From the NCBI GenBank assembly GCA_005281725.1, contig SSBO01000013.1:181100-245099 (forward strand): 64,000 nt of DNA. The letters are read 5' to 3'. This document shows positions 39,118 to 63,982 of the stretch, piece after piece (position 1 is the first letter of the stretch; each line of letters begins with the position of its first letter). The DNA is from Wuchereria bancrofti. Lineage: Eukaryota; Nematoda; Chromadorea; Rhabditida; Onchocercidae. Position numbers and translations under genes: made by a program. The notes below the pieces were generated by a model that did not search any database, was not told the DNA's origin, and was given only the letters and a program-made list of their open reading frames with translations.

Positions 39118-40299
39118 TTAATATCCAAAAATAATTCGGATGAATTCGTGATTTTTCTACAGTTAGCATCTTTTCACCTGCTATCCTAACGGTTGGTGTC
39201 AAATTGTAATCCGTTCCGGTCATTATCATCATTAAAACAATCTGCAATGCACTCCTTTTTCAAGTGTCTTTTTTAACAGTTTAACTGATCTTTTACCATT
39301 CATAGCTTTTTCCTATTATCTCATATTCAACCCTCAATAATAACTCTTTTTTTTATCAAATCTTTCTAAAACAAGCAATTTTTCATTTCTATTCTAACAT
39401 ACTAAAATTATTTAATCTAATTTACATTTCAATTTTGTTCTTTCTTTCAATAACAAATTAATAAATTTTTTTGAAATGATTAATAATAAATTAAAAAAGA
39501 ATTTTTTTTTAGAAAAAAGGTATAAATTGTTATAGTTAGAATAATAAAAAATCTTGCAATATTTATTTTATATAAATATATAACAAAAATATTAGTTAGT
39601 AATAATAGAACATTATGATATCTGTTTTGTTAAAAGTGGAAAATGAAAACCATTGAGCTATTATTATTTGTTGGCGCAAAATTGCTGTTACTCCTACTAC
39701 TTTTATAATCCTCTTTCAATCCTCGCAAAGCCGCCGCACACTGCTCTTTATGTATTTACATTCTGTATATATGGATAGATAGATATAGATATGCTTTTCA
39801 TGCTAGTTCAATTCATTTGTTCAATTTTTATTTCATTTCATTATTTTTTTTAAATCTGATTTGAACTTCAATCCTTAAATTTACTATTTAAAAAATTTTT
39901 CATTCTTTATTAAAAATTTGATCAGAAAAAGTGTTGATAAGTCTTAATGTTATTTCGAGAAAAGAAAGAAAAGACCACTTTACATGTTATTTCTAGAAAT
40001 TTAACAAAATATAATCGAAAAATTTTTTAAATTAATAATTACTGTATGATTATTAAGTGTTAATGTATGGTTAAAATTTAAATGTATGATTAGAAATATT
40101 AATATGATATAAAATATAATTATAAAATTGATGCTAAGTTAATAGTAATTATTTAGCAATTGTAATTGTAAGAAAATACCATTTAATATTATTTAAAAAA
40201 TTTTATTATAAAAATTATTATCTTTATATTTGCATCTTTTATCCGTATAATTTTTTTTTTTGTTTTTACTTTTTATAGTAACTTAGCATTAATTTTCGG

Positions 40300-43200
40300 A
40301 TGATATATTTGTCATCATTAAATGATAACACTCAAACCATTTCATCATCACCAATTTCAAATGCTCCATCAACTTCAACTGCATTATGTCAAGTTGCAAC
40401 AGCAGGTGATAAACTTTTTTTTGGTACAAAAATAAAAGTAAAGTTAATTTTTTTTAAAAAAATGATTAAACTATTCTCACGCAATTTTCCACGTATTTTC
40501 TTTACGTGTTTTTTTTAGTACAACAATGATAAAAGTAAATTTTTTCAAGAAAAAAAAGATTAAACTATTCTTACGTAATTTTCCACATATCCTCTTTATG
40601 TGTTTTTTTTTTCTTTTGAAAATTTATTAATAACAATAATAAATGAATGAAATATAATAGGATGTTGCGTATCATGTTTAATTCCAATTACGGATCAACA
40701 TTTTCTGTTAATGAATGAACAAAGTTGGCACTATGAATGTTTACGGTGTTGTATATGTCATTCCTCATTACATAATGCATCAACATGCTATTATAAAAAT
40801 GGAATGGTACTCTGTCGTGATGACTATCTCGCGTAAGAAATTTACTTGCATCAATATATCATATATCGTTATCATTATCAGAAAAAAAAAGAACAAATGT
40901 ATTTGAATAAAAAGTTTAAATGTGTTATATTAACTACTTAGTATTTAATTATAAACGTTTACGTTTAGACATATACACACACACTTTTATAACTTTATTA
41001 TACATAAATAAAAGTTAACATTTAAATAAAATTAATTGCATTTATTTAAATATTTCCTAGGTAACATTATTTTTTAAAAAATTTTATGAATTTTTATTAA
41101 TTTAAAAATGTTTTTCATTGTTTCTATCATTCCTTCTTTTTTTTTCTTCCTTTTTCTTTCTCTACAATTTCTCTATTAAATAGTTGAAATAGTAATAAAT
41201 TGTAATATTATCAAATGATCATATTAATTATTAAAATATAATTAATTACCTCGCGTAATTTTGTAATACAATAATCATTTTTTCAAATAGATTAAAATAA
41301 AATATTCGTCAAATTATTTACAGTAAGTATGATAAACAGTTGTTTAAATATGGTAAATATGGTTGCTTAGATTATTTACAGTAAATATAAATTATTCAAA
41401 TTATTTACAGTAGATACGGCAAACGGCTATTCAAGTATGGTAAAAATTATTTACAACATGAATTATTTAAATTATTTACAGCAAATATGATAAACGATTA
41501 TTTAAATATTGTAAATACAGTCCTAAATATAAATTATTTAAATTATTTACAGTAAATATGGTAAACGCTGTGAACGATGTGCTATCATTTTATGTGATGA
41601 CGATATTGTTATGCGTGCTAATGATGCAATTTTTCATCTGGAATGTTTCACGTGTTACGTCTGTTCCATACCACTTCAACCAAGTGAATTATTTATAATG
41701 GGTTGTAATGGAACATTATATTGTAATGGTGATAATTATTTCTTCCTCATTATTTTCATTTTTAAGTTTTATTTTTTAAATTCGTATTTAAATTGATTAT
41801 TTCATTATAAGATTTCAAATAATAATAATAATATGAATAATAATAATAATAATAACATTAATAATAATAACAAATAATAACGTTAAAACATTTCAAATGA
41901 TGATAATATGAATGTTCATAATCATTAAGGAGGAAATTTTGATGTAAAGTAAAAAAGTATGAATTAATTAATTAATCAGTTCAGAAATTATATGGTAATT
42001 TAATTTATGATTGATTTTAAATTTAATAAATTCATGTCAGACATGAAAAATAAATGAGAATAATGTTGATATCTGTAATTTTTGCAATTTCTATAGATGA
42101 ATTAAATAATTGTATGATAATTTGGAAAATTTAAAAAAGAATCATTTCCCATTGTTATGATAAAGGATAAATGAAAGCATAATAATTTATCATCATCTTG
42201 GGATTATTTACAATCGCTTAAATAATGTCACTAAATTTTTGTTGCTGAAGTGATTAATAACAATAATTTTTAAATCAAATCACAAAGAATGACTTTTGAC
42301 GTAAATTAATCTCAAAATTCCATCATTTCCACTCTTATTAATGATTAAGAAGAAATGATCAAATAACAGGATAAAATATTTGAGATGCAAATCATTGATA
42401 TTAGAAAAATGGAATTAAATATTTTAAAATATTTTTCTTAATAAAAAAAAGGAGATATTAATAATTAAGAATTATGACATGTATTTTTATTCAGTAATTC
42501 AGTAAGGAAATGATATTCAGGTTTCAGCGCACTTTGGTGCAATCAATCCTACAAATGATGATAATTCTTTACGAACAACCGATTCATCTGAAATTTCACT
42601 GATAGGTGGGAAAGAGCGATGTCGAAAGTGGAAAAAGTCAACCGATGATATCGAAAGTACCACCGATAGTATTGGTTGGCACTGGTGTTTTTTAATTGAT
42701 TTTTTTCATTTGCGAAAAAAATCTTTCATCCTTTTACAAAATGGAAAATGTTATTTGTTTATTTATTTGAATTGATAATAAGCAAATATGGCACATAGAA
42801 AATGATGTGACACCGACAAGTATAAGACTTTTTCCGCCTTTAAGAATGTCAATTTAAATTTTCGATCAATAGAGAAATGATTACATGTATATCCATTTAA
42901 ATGTTTACATTATCATTTGTTTTTGTTCATACAAATTTTATTACTCATTCATATGATTTGTTATCAAATAATTGCTAATATTTAAAAAAATTTTTATTTT
43001 ATTTATTTATTTTTATTTTTTTGATGGACATAAGAATAGATATGCTCCTTTTTCTTTTGTTTACCAATTTTCTTTTGGAAAAAATTTATCAATTATCTTT
43101 TCTTTAAAGAGAAAGTGAAACTTAACTTAATTAAAATTTGTTATAATTTTGGGATGAAAATGAGAAATTTGAAAAGGAAGAGGAAAAGAGAGAGAGGTAA

Positions 43201-45243
43201 AATTTAAGGAATGAATGTTTTAAGTTAATTTAATTTTAAATTATAATTTTAAAAATGTAAGATTTAGAAATGTAATAAAAATTATGAAAGACTGATATCA
43301 TATGGATGAGCAAATTTACACATAGCTACCGTATCTAAGCGCTAATTGGAGGATGAATGTGACAGAAAGCATTGGCTTTTGTTAATGTATTCAAAGAGTC
43401 GCTTTGTTCTTTGAAGAGGAGCAGAGTTAGTGCTAACTTAGCTACGAAACTACGAAATAACATTTATTACTTACTCCAATTATTTCTAAGAGAAATACTA
43501 CAGTATGCATCTAAGAGTATCTTTTATTACTGAGAAAACAATAAAAATTGTTGGGTTACATAGAGCTTTGTTTCTAAATATGTAAATAAATTCTAACTAT
43601 GCAAATTATATGTAAATTACATGTAATAGTATTTTTGATGTAATATCAAATCATCAGCAAAATTTTACACGATTAAAAAATTCAAATAGATAATTAGGTG
43701 TCTGATGATTGGAAAATTTTTGTTTAGAAATTTTGATTTCATCTCACGCATATTTGTTGTAAATGTTTGCTATTTGAGAAATTATTAAGGGACGTATTTA
43801 ATAATAATTAATAATAATAATAATAACAATAATAATAATGGTAATAATAATAATAATTAATAACAATAATAATAATGATAATAATAATAACAATAATAAT
43901 AACAATGATAATAATAATTAATAATAATAATAATTAATAATAATAATAATAATAAACAATAATAACAATAATAATAATAATAATAATAATAATAGTAATA
44001 ATAATAAATTAGTATTCATTATGTTTAATTATTTCGAAAATCAAGCTATATTAATTTAACCTTTCTAATCTATCTTTATCATTATTTTTGTTCCATCATG
44101 AAATTTTATTATGTTATAGTATCTTTGCAATTTTTTGAAAGTAAGTATATTTAGAAAGTAAAGTTACTATAACTGATGAAAGATTATAAGTTTTTCTTTC
44201 TTTCTTATTGAAATATTTAAAAATAGAAGAAAAAAATGAATGAATTTATAGATTGTGTTGAAGAAGAAACGTTAAGCATTACGCATAAATCAAAACGAAT
44301 GCGTACCAGTTTTAAGCATTACCAATTGAGAACAATGAAAAGTTATTTCAATTTAAATCATAATCCAGATGCTAAAGACTTGAAACAACTAGCACAAAGA
44401 ACTGGTCTTACAAAAAGGGTTTTACAGGTGATTTTTTGTTCAGAACTTTATTCTAAATTTTAATAATTTCATTTAAAACTTTGCAACAAAGCTAATGTAG
44501 TTACTACTTGAAAAAATGAGAATTTTTTGGAAAAATTAAACAACATATTGTATGAAAATATGATATGAATTATAATATGTGAAATATTACTTATATTATT
44601 TAATATTATTCGAAATTTTATACTTATTTTAGGTTTGGTTCCAAAATGCTCGAGCAAAATTTCGTCGTAACAGTATACAATGTCGTGAAACATCTAGTAA
44701 TTCACCACATGTACCATCACTTCCAAGTACTTCCTTCAACGAACCAATTGAACCGGTTTTTTTTTAATTTAAAAAAATTCAAAGCATAAAATTGACATAT
44801 CTGAATTGATTACTATTAGCACGAAGAAACTGGAAAATATTTCAAATTTAATCTCGCAATGTAAGCTATTACACAAAGCATATTGGAAAACTTCCTTACA
44901 TTACATACCTTAAGGAGAGTTAGATTTAATTTAAATTTCACCCTATAATTTTATAGGAATGATAAATCTTCATAATTATTTCTGTTATCGTAGATATTTT
45001 TAATTTTGTATTTAAATTATTAAATTTCAGATAATATGCGGTTCAGTAGGTGATTCTATGGAAGAATCATGGCAAACATCAGTAAGTCCAGAAGAGGGCA
45101 GTCAACGAGATGAACGATCCGGTAGCTCAAACGATGATAATGAATTAAATAATGGTAAAACCGAAACTGAAACAAGCGGCTGTATTAGTTCATCGGAAAA
45201 ATCATTGGCTGAATATTTTGAAACAGATCAAACAATGCTGTAA
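40300..45243 (+). CDS. ttx-3: LIM-homeobox transcription factor, TTX-3/apterous (LHX2/9) class
   Basis: Seven exons: 40300-40405, 40661-40832, 41553-41728, 42528-42674, 44252-44427, 44633-44755 and 45031-45243, in phase, 370 residues. An in-frame TAA at 40279 supports ATG 40300. Residues about 36-94 and 96-158 are two zinc-binding LIM domains (for example CCVSCLIPITDQHF with HYECLRCCIC and CRDD, then CERC, HLECFTCYVC and CNAH). The homeodomain is at about 214-273 (KRMRTSFKHYQLRTMKSYF, then LTKRVLQVWFQNARAKF). Asn264 of WFQNARA is the DNA-contact asparagine. This matches the apterous/Lhx2 class; C. elegans ttx-3 specifies AIY interneurons. It is nuclear and should bind homeobox sites. The exon 4 donor and exon 5 acceptor are inferred from phase, so a small linker exon could be missing. 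AATAAA at 45396-45401. Intron 2 holds duplicated acceptors. Confidence 0.93.
40424..40612. repeat. 94-bp direct duplication in ttx-3-like intron 1
   Basis: Two adjacent copies start at about 40424 and 40518, each beginning GTACAAM and containing GATTAAACTATTCT, CGYAATTTTCCAC and a T-run. They differ by small indels and lie between LIM-gene exons 1 and 2. Confidence 0.8.
41312..41570 (+). repeat. Tandem copies of a splice acceptor before LIM exon 3
   Basis: Five copies of ATTTACAG followed by TAAATATGGTAAACG-like sequence have acceptors ending at 41323, 41381, 41410, 41481 and 41552. Only the last continues into LIM2 (TGTGAACGATGTGC). Spacing of the last three is 71 bp. The unit carries the exon start as well as the intron end. 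Confidence 0.85.
41818..41885. repeat. AAT microsatellite
   Basis: Imperfect AAT triplets in intron 3 of the LIM-homeobox gene. It is one of several in this gene's introns. Confidence 0.8.
43801..44006. repeat. Long imperfect AAT microsatellite
   Basis: About 200 bp of AAT triplets with occasional AAC, ATG and AG changes, upstream of the homeodomain exon in the long intron 42675-44251. Confidence 0.9.
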
Positions 45244-46618
45244 AGTTTTGAAAGAAAAAACATATACGATAATAAATTTTCTTCAAATCTTTTAACAATA
45301 CTTTCATTATGAAAAAGAAAAAATGAAGCAAACAAATGTCATTTGTCTTGTCAAAAAAAAAAAACCAAAACTTTAATGCATAACAAAATGTAACCAATAA
45401 AGTCTCTCTTGAAAGCATGATTATTACAAGATTAAATTAAATAAATCCATGGAATGAAAATAAGTATGGAATGATTTTGCATCCTTAAAAAGGTCACAAA
45501 TTAAGCATTAAGAATACCAAGCAGAAGATACCAATCAATATGATTACAGTAATGATGAGAAAAAAATCATTTTTTATAATTTTTTATTTTTAATATGTAT
45601 TTAGTATGAGCAGTTGTGTTCAATTTAAATTTCAGTAATACAATATGCTCATGCGATATGTATAGAACTTTTAATGCATATCTAACAGATATTCAAGGTA
45701 AACAAAATCAAGTGATAAAATTTTGAAATATTAATTATCTATGAATCCCTAAAGAACTTCCTATGAATCACTACAGTATCTAGGCACCTAGAAGTAATAA
45801 ACAATTTCTGATGAAATCTTCCCATATTGACTATTTCTTAAAATTCAGAAATCTGATGAAAATATGATAATACAGAAAAATTAAAGGAATATACATGCTC
45901 ATAATATTAGTCTAACTATAAACTTAGTCTAACTATAATATTAGTCTAGCTATAGACACTAACTATAAACCCTTAATGAATAAGAATGATGAATTGCACC
46001 TGACGAAGTATTTGAAAACAACGAAAAATGGCAATAGATTCTATGCATTAGAAATGCTAAAGAGATGAAGAAAATTTAATGGATAATTAAAAGAAATATA
46101 TTTCAAACGTTAATTAAAATCTGGCACTAACACATAAGAAAAAAAAAAACCCCGTCGAAAATTTCGAACATTAGCAGAAAATATCGTACATATATTTTGT
46201 TTTAACAAATAGTTAGTTTCAATAATTTCAAGTTATCACCCCTATGAACATCTCACATCAGTTGCAGAGATTCTATGCATACAAAAGAAGAGTGATTTTC
46301 ATGACTACATAAATTTTATACTCTTTTTCGAGCTTTTAGAAAAATTCGAACGAATGCATAAATATTTGGTAAAGTTAACTGCTTTGACAGAAAATGTTGA
46401 TATTTATCAGTTTAAAAGAGATAAGATTTAAGTGAGGCAATTCAAAAAACACTTCCAAATTAGAACTAACTCGAACCTAACACCTGAACTTAATTTTTGT
46501 ACGAAAATTTTTACATGAAGGATTAGCAATTGTTGAGTCAAAATTAGAGTCCAGAAAAAAAACGCTAAAAAAGAAACAATAAAATGCGAAATATGAAAAA
46601 AAAAGAGATATGATAAAA
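45244..46618. other. Convergent intergenic region
   Basis: Lies between the ends of the plus-strand LIM-homeobox gene and the minus-strand helicase gene. It contains a poly(A) signal for the former and a short tandem repeat (45903-45970, units of about 17-20 bp with TTAGTCTAACTATAA). I see no gene. Confidence 0.55.
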
Positions 46619-51321
<4,703 letters not shown>

Positions 51322-53515
51322 GCCTCTTAAAAATCTAAGAACAGACAAAAGAATGAACATAATAAGTAAAACTGTCCTCTCATCAAATGGCAGAACAATT
51401 GGAACGAAATGATACAAATAAATTATTTGGAATATGAGATTTATAAAATAAATTAATGTTAAAGTCATTATTAGATTGAGAAGAAATCAATTATGCATAT
51501 AGCAAAATATTTCGACATTGTACATCAGTTCCATATTAGCTGAAACATTGCAACCATAAGTTACCATAAGCTGAGAAATTAAATTTGATAAATAAACATG
51601 AACTGAAAAAGAGAAATAGAAAATAAATTATATTCACAATATTCAAACAATGTAAGAGAAATGTGAAAAGAATATGAGATATAAGAGAAGACTTGAACAA
51701 ATTAATACGTAGAAAGATAAGTTTTAATGTTTGTCGCATATGATTTCCAGGCTAAATTAATGTTTCAAAAGAAATTCAACGACCATAAAATTATAAATTT
51801 CTGAACGCATAAAGTTGCGGAATATTCGGCAATATGTCTTCAATCCTTGTGAAAATTATAGTAAAATTATTTGAGAAAAATATAAAAAAATAAAAAAAAT
51901 TTGTGAATACAATGATTAAATGCAAAAACTTATATTCTACGACAAATTTAAATATTAAAATAAGCAACTGTGTTGTAATATTTCTTAAAATATCCAAAAA
52001 ACAATTTTTGACAAAATGCATAAATTCAATAAAAACTTTTCATTTGAATTTTGAAAAAATTTTCAATAACGAAAAATGAGAAAATAAATACATAAGCAAA
52101 TACCCACTGCTAGCTATATACTGATTGGGAATAAATCATTACCCATTCATTATATAAGATGCTGTTTAAATCTAAGCTAAAAAAAGAATACCCGACGATA
52201 ATGATGAAACGTTCTGACTTATTATCTTTTGAAACTTAAAACCTATATAGTAATTAAGAATGAAACAAAAAAAAAAGAAACCGCATTACCTAATTAACAT
52301 ATCACATTCAACAAAAATGATTCACTACACTATTCATCCTCATTTATGTCTATTAATAACTACGTTAAAATTCCATTTTAGCAAATGCAAAGAAATTTAC
52401 ATAAATGACGAGCATTACTATGACCAAAATTTTTATTACCATTTATGTCTATTATTCTTTTTATGTAAATTAAAAGTGAAAGATAAAGTAGTAGTAGTAG
52501 TAATCTCTCGTAGATAGATGAGAAGAAACAAGAATGCTTTAGAAATCTGTAAAAATTCAAAAGAAATAATAATAGCTTAATAAAAGTTTATTAAATAATG
52601 AATAGAAAATAAAAAGTAAAACATTAATCTAAAGATAAAAGAAAAAAAAAAGAAAACTAATCAACAAAATTGAAGAATTAGGAAAACTAAGCTTTCAAAT
52701 GTATGGCGAAGTTTGAATGAAGGCTGCACATACTTAGGTTAAATCGCGGTATGCAAATATCAAATATCAATGTGATACGCATATGTATATTTACAAAAAT
52801 GAGATATATTAGCATAGTTATGGGAAGAAAAAGAAAAGGTAATAAAAAAGTATTGAAAGTAATGAATTCAATACCAAACAATGAACAACAATGCATACTA
52901 AAAATATTTATTTTTTGTCTTTGCGAAAATATTTGAAATAACATACATAATATGTATTAAAATAATACAGCAATATGGTTAGAAAAACATCAAATTTTTA
53001 ATCCAATTAATAAAAAAATTAATATTTTTTCAATTTAAAAAAAAAAGCTTAAATTCTTTATTCTCTATAAATATTTGTAATGCCAAAAGTTATGAGAAAT
53101 GTAAACACAACTGAGAAAAAGGAAAATTATTGGAAATATAAGGTAAACAAAATGATTACACTAAATTCTCATAAAATGTCAGTAATCTCTGCAAATTAAA
53201 AAATGAAGAAAAACAGGAAACAATGATATTAAAAGAATACCAACTGTTGGATTTCAATTGCAATTGTTAGTAAAGAACTAAAAGCATTCTGGATAGAGGC
53301 AATGAAAGCAGAAAAAAATGATACAATATTTTTGTTAGAATACTTTCTACTTCTTGTCACTATTAGCACAATTTAAAAGATATAATAATTATTTTCAAGT
53401 TGTTTTGAACGTCTAATGATGAATTTAAATTTTCTACTACGCACATTTCAATTCAACCACTATCCTCTTTACTATAACTGAAAATGAACAAAAAACTTAC
53501 GATTATTTTAAATCA
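51322..53515. other. Gene-free spacer between MTFP1 and the helicase
   Basis: AT-rich, about 2.2 kb. I looked for RGG- or GGN-rich exons on the minus strand that might complete the helicase N-terminus and saw none. Short open frames here are composition-driven. Confidence 0.5.
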
Positions 53516-54833
53516 TTACTTTCTGAAAACTTCCACCGAATAGAATTTTCTTATCGAAGATTGCATTCCAATTTCAACAGCTGTATCAATTGGTTTCACG
53601 ATAAATGGTATGGTACATAGTCCAATTACTGTTGATGTTAATTTTTGTACTTTTAATGACCATTTGGTTGACCTATAAATTATAAAAATAGTTGCAATAA
53701 CTTCGGTAAAAGTTAGATCTAAGGATTATATGCCATAATAATAAATTTTCATTGAAACAGAAAGAACACTGATAGATTATCTCATAAGGATGAGAAAGTT
53801 TATGTGGTAATCTTTAATACAGCAAGCAAATTAAATTCTCATTAAATAAAAATTATTCTATTTTCAAAAATTATTGTATCAAATAAAAAATTATTGCATT
53901 TTCTATTACACAATTAATAGCAATTAGCACATCTTTTAGCGCCTTTCTTGTGTATCATAGATTTTTTTAGTAGTTAAAGATGATGTATAAATTCGTCGCA
54001 TAGATAACTAACCAGGTAAGCAATTTAGTGGACAAATAACAAACACGACTGATCATAAATCCTGGGATGACAACAGATGCCAAACTTTGCCAGATTAATG
54101 TATCGACAGCTCGAGAAGCAACAGCTCGATATCGTTCCTTATTGTTCAAATAATTTAACTGGAATTAAAATTTTTTAAATGCAAAACTGTTAAACTATTC
54201 CACTTTATCTATTGAAAATAGATGCAGAAATAGTTGAATCATTTGAAAAGTTACACGAATAATTCAACCTGATAAGTTTTTCGACTTTTGTCAGCTGTGT
54301 CGGAAAAAACATAACCCATTGCAATAACATATGATATTCGTACTGCATTTGCTGGTACCCAAGCACGAAATGCTTCACCAACTTCATTTGCATAACCTAA
54401 AAAGGTTACATCTATTCAAGTACCATTTTCAAAATAACTGTAAAATAATAAATCCATGGAAGTACAAGTAAAATAGTTGACCTACTAACTTTTTCCGATG
54501 TTTTATAAAGAGAACACGAAATAAAAAAAAGAAAACACCAAATCTTAAAAGTGAATTTTAAACATTTTAATCTTTGAATAAAATTTATGAAATTAAATCA
54601 AAACATAAAAACTTGAGAATAAAACAAGGGACAAAAAAAACTGCTATTTCTGATATCAAATACCATACAAATTGTTCTGATCATCTATAATATAACTAAG
54701 ACAACAAGAATATATTGAAGATATGTAGAAATTTGTAGAACTCACCAAGAAACCGTACCACGGTGTCACGGTAAATGTCCACTTCATGCAAATCTTCTTG
54801 AGCTTTATCATAAATTGTTAGTTCATTCATCAT
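53516..54833 (-). CDS. MTFP1: Mitochondrial fission process protein 1 (MTP18 family), complete
   Basis: Four exons in coding order: 54833-54746, 54396-54269, 54158-54013 and 53672-53516; 172 residues, all phases agree. It matches the family throughout: DIYRDTVVRFLGYANEVGEA, FRAWVPANAVRISYVIAMG, VDTLIWQSLASVVIPGFMIS and LCTIPFIVKPIDTAVE, ending shortly after SSIRKFYS. The hydrophobic stretches suggest the inner-membrane segments known for this family. MTFP1 acts in the mitochondrial inner membrane and promotes fission. Two adjacent ATGs open the protein; I used the first. Neighbours show no functional link. The length is close to that of the human protein, so the gene looks intact. Confidence 0.95.
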
Positions 54834-57682
54834 TGCTATATTACTGGATTAAATCCTGAAATATTTTGGAGACTTCATCTATCATTTATGCATGAATGAA
54901 ATAATATAAATCGTAAATGTCTCCATGGCTTTATCTGAATGAATAGATTAGAACAATAAATGAGCACAAGATAATGTCAATTATAATTAACTCTGTACAT
55001 ATATTTGAACAATCCTTCAATAAAAGAAACAATAATTACTAATAAGATAATTAATTAACTGATTATATAATAGATAAGAATGATAAAGCAACCTTTTCAT
55101 GTAAATAATTTAGCAGTAACATTACAGTTTATTCTTTGATATAAGGCTAAAATTTATTAAAGAAAATAAATGACAGATCATGATGATATTATGAATTGTA
55201 CAGCTAGTTATATCTGATATATGCTTACATGAGGGAATGTTTTTTAACTGATCAAAGAAATTCAAAATTTTTTCACTTTTATTTGTAATTAAGTGAACTT
55301 AAGATAATGTCAATTATAACTAACTCCGTACGCATCTTTGAATAATCCTTCAAAAAAAGCGACAATAATTACCAATCAAATAATGGCTTGGCAATTATTT
55401 GCTTATCACTTATTCATCTACATACTAGTAGTATTGTTTAATACGTTTTAAATTTATATGAGAATAACTATATTTTAATGAACATTCGAACATATGCACT
55501 ATCAATCATAATATCTTTGTACAATTATGAGATTTCACAAAAAAAATCTAGTGTAGTAGTTAAACTTTTTTCATCTACCAATAAAGAAAGAATAAAATTC
55601 CGCATCTATTGGCATTGTTATTTCAAATTTCTTGTCAAAAATTATTGATACAGTACAAATTTTATGGTAAAACAAATATGAAAAAAATATATATATGTAT
55701 GGAAGTTAAACTTAGGTAAATCTTTTAGTACGGAAAACTTGAAAATTTGGAAGCAATCTCATTCTGTAATTAAAAAAGTGTCATTAACCGTCACAGTTAT
55801 TTCCAATTAACTATGATAAGTTGAGTGATTTCATTGTTATAGTTATTTCCAAATAACTATAATTGATAAGTGTGGTAAGCTGAGTGAGAGTGAGAGATTA
55901 TTTCTATCTGATCTTACATTGTGTAATTTTTGAAAGTTAAAAAGAAATGATTTGTTAAATTGTGTGTGTGTGTTTACAATTTTAAAAATAAGTGCTTAGA
56001 AAAATCAGTGTGATCATTGCAATCACTGAAAGGTAATAAATTTTCAGAAATTTTGAAGAAAACATATTTAAGCTAAACGGAATGCATTGTTTGAACGTAA
56101 CAAATGGCAAAATAAATTTTGCAAAAAATCATCAAATCAAATCATGAAGAAATCCCAAATATTCACAGATAAGCAAAGAGATTTTAAAAAATTGACTTTT
56201 AGAAATGTAAAATAACTCCAAATTTAGCTCTGGAACAGATTGTATGAATCTATTTTTTTAAATCTTAAAAATTGATGCAATAAAAATTCAGCTATCCATA
56301 AAACAAGAGAATCAGGAATCGAACTAAACGTTACTTTGAATATTACTATCGAGGATATTCTTTTTGCTCAAACCCTTCTTCATGTGTGATCAAATTTAGA
56401 ATCTTTCTCGAACTTGACGAGTTCTGAGAATTTGAATTATTCCAGTTCGAAACAGCACTGTTCCAATATAACAAGTTTTTGTAGCAAGTGTAAATAACAT
56501 GATTGAAAAATTAAAAATTTTCAAAAAAAAAAAAAAAAAAAAAACAAGAAACAAACAAACCGAAAATTGATTGTAAAAGGTACCACAGAACGACTAATAC
56601 AAAACATTACTAAATAATGAAATATATAAGTTTTGAAATGAAATAAGTCTGAAAAAATGAAAAGCTGGGAAAGATTAGCTTTGAAAGGCTGTAACCAAGA
56701 TATTATAATATCAACATCAAAGGCATCGCAAATTAAAATCCCTCTGATCCTTCTGATTAAATGAAATAAGCCAAGGAAATATATGAAAATTAGAGAAATA
56801 AAGTAATTAAGTTAAACTTCATGCTACTGTAGAATTTAGATAGAATTTGCATATTCTCACCTTTTAGTAATAAATACAACATAATAAATAAAAAGAAATA
56901 TAATGTTTATACTTATAAAAAATATCATATTTATAATATATCTTAATATTTATAAAATTAATAGATGAAAGTTCCAGAATATGTTCAACTTGACATGTAC
57001 AACTCATATATCTACAAGAATTAAAGGTGAGTAATCTAATATTATACATGTCGCAATATCCATATTTATTACTAAACATCACCGCAAATAACAAGAACTG
57101 AGCACCATCAGATGTCCAAATATTTTATGTCAAACAATCTAAATATGCATCGTAAACTTCTCAAATGTTTTCAAGATAGATTCAAACTTAGGCTATTAGA
57201 ACTTGCATCTGGAAGTGAAAAATGAAAAGAAAAATGAAACAGCTGTGAGATGAAAAAAGAAATTAACTCATGGAAATTTTTCAAAAAATAATCTCAAAAC
57301 CAAAATGAAAAAATAAAATGTCTAAATAGTACACTGCATCACTGGGAAGGAGGAAAATGAAAATCTATCAAACCGTTCCATATTAGAACCCTTCTTCAAT
57401 AATTTACTTCACACTTTGCTAAACATATCAATATAATATTCATGGCAATATTCTGATTTATATTAAAAATATGCAAAAAAAAAGACACACTGTCTCTTCT
57501 CATTATATATATTAGACTTCCTCACTATTTTTAATATTATACAGTTTTCATGATAATTTGCCATGTTTCGTATCATAAAATCAAAATACTAAACATATAA
57601 ACATCAGTAAATTTTCAAATCCTTCATCTACCCTCAACTCTAAACTTTTTCCATAAGTGCATTTCATAATGAACATCAAAAC
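54834..57682. other. Gene-free spacer
   Basis: Between the demethylase stop and the MTFP1 start, both on the minus strand. It contains a dispersed duplication (54961-55050 and 55292-55381), a partial duplicate around 55800-55890 (core AGTTATTTCCAA), a short GT run near 55962 and an A-run near 56523. I see no coding exon. Confidence 0.5.
54961..55381. repeat. Dispersed direct duplication, about 90 bp
   Basis: 54961-55050 and 55292-55381 align along their length, sharing AAGATAATGTCAATTATAA, AACTCYGTAC, AATCCTTCAA and ACAATAATTAC, with scattered substitutions. The interval between them is unrelated. Confidence 0.75.

Positions 57683-63982
<6,300 letters not shown>

Larger units (their letters stand above)
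35731..40299. other. Gene-free spacer, about 4.6 kb
   Basis: No coding exon was supported. It contains a 24-bp duplication (36003-36046, core GTACATTCAACTGATAT), a pyrimidine tract (about 36500-36545), the hairpin at 36944, and an AAT-type compound microsatellite (38911-39117). It probably includes the promoter of the LIM-homeobox gene. The GC-richer patch near 39720-39760 and the GATA-like run near 39775 could be regulatory, but this is a guess. Confidence 0.45.

Noticed and set aside
38832..39247. Poly-Ile frame on the minus strand
   Set aside because: It is a translation of the AAT microsatellite.
42675..44251. Reading the LIM-gene homeodomain exon from the ATG at 44236
   Set aside because: The acceptor TTTATAG at 44245-44251 joins the LIM exons to the homeodomain in phase, so the ATG is probably not a start.
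52260..52560. Open frames on both strands between MTFP1 and the helicase
   Set aside because: Short, hydrophobic or Lys-rich by composition, no join to either gene.
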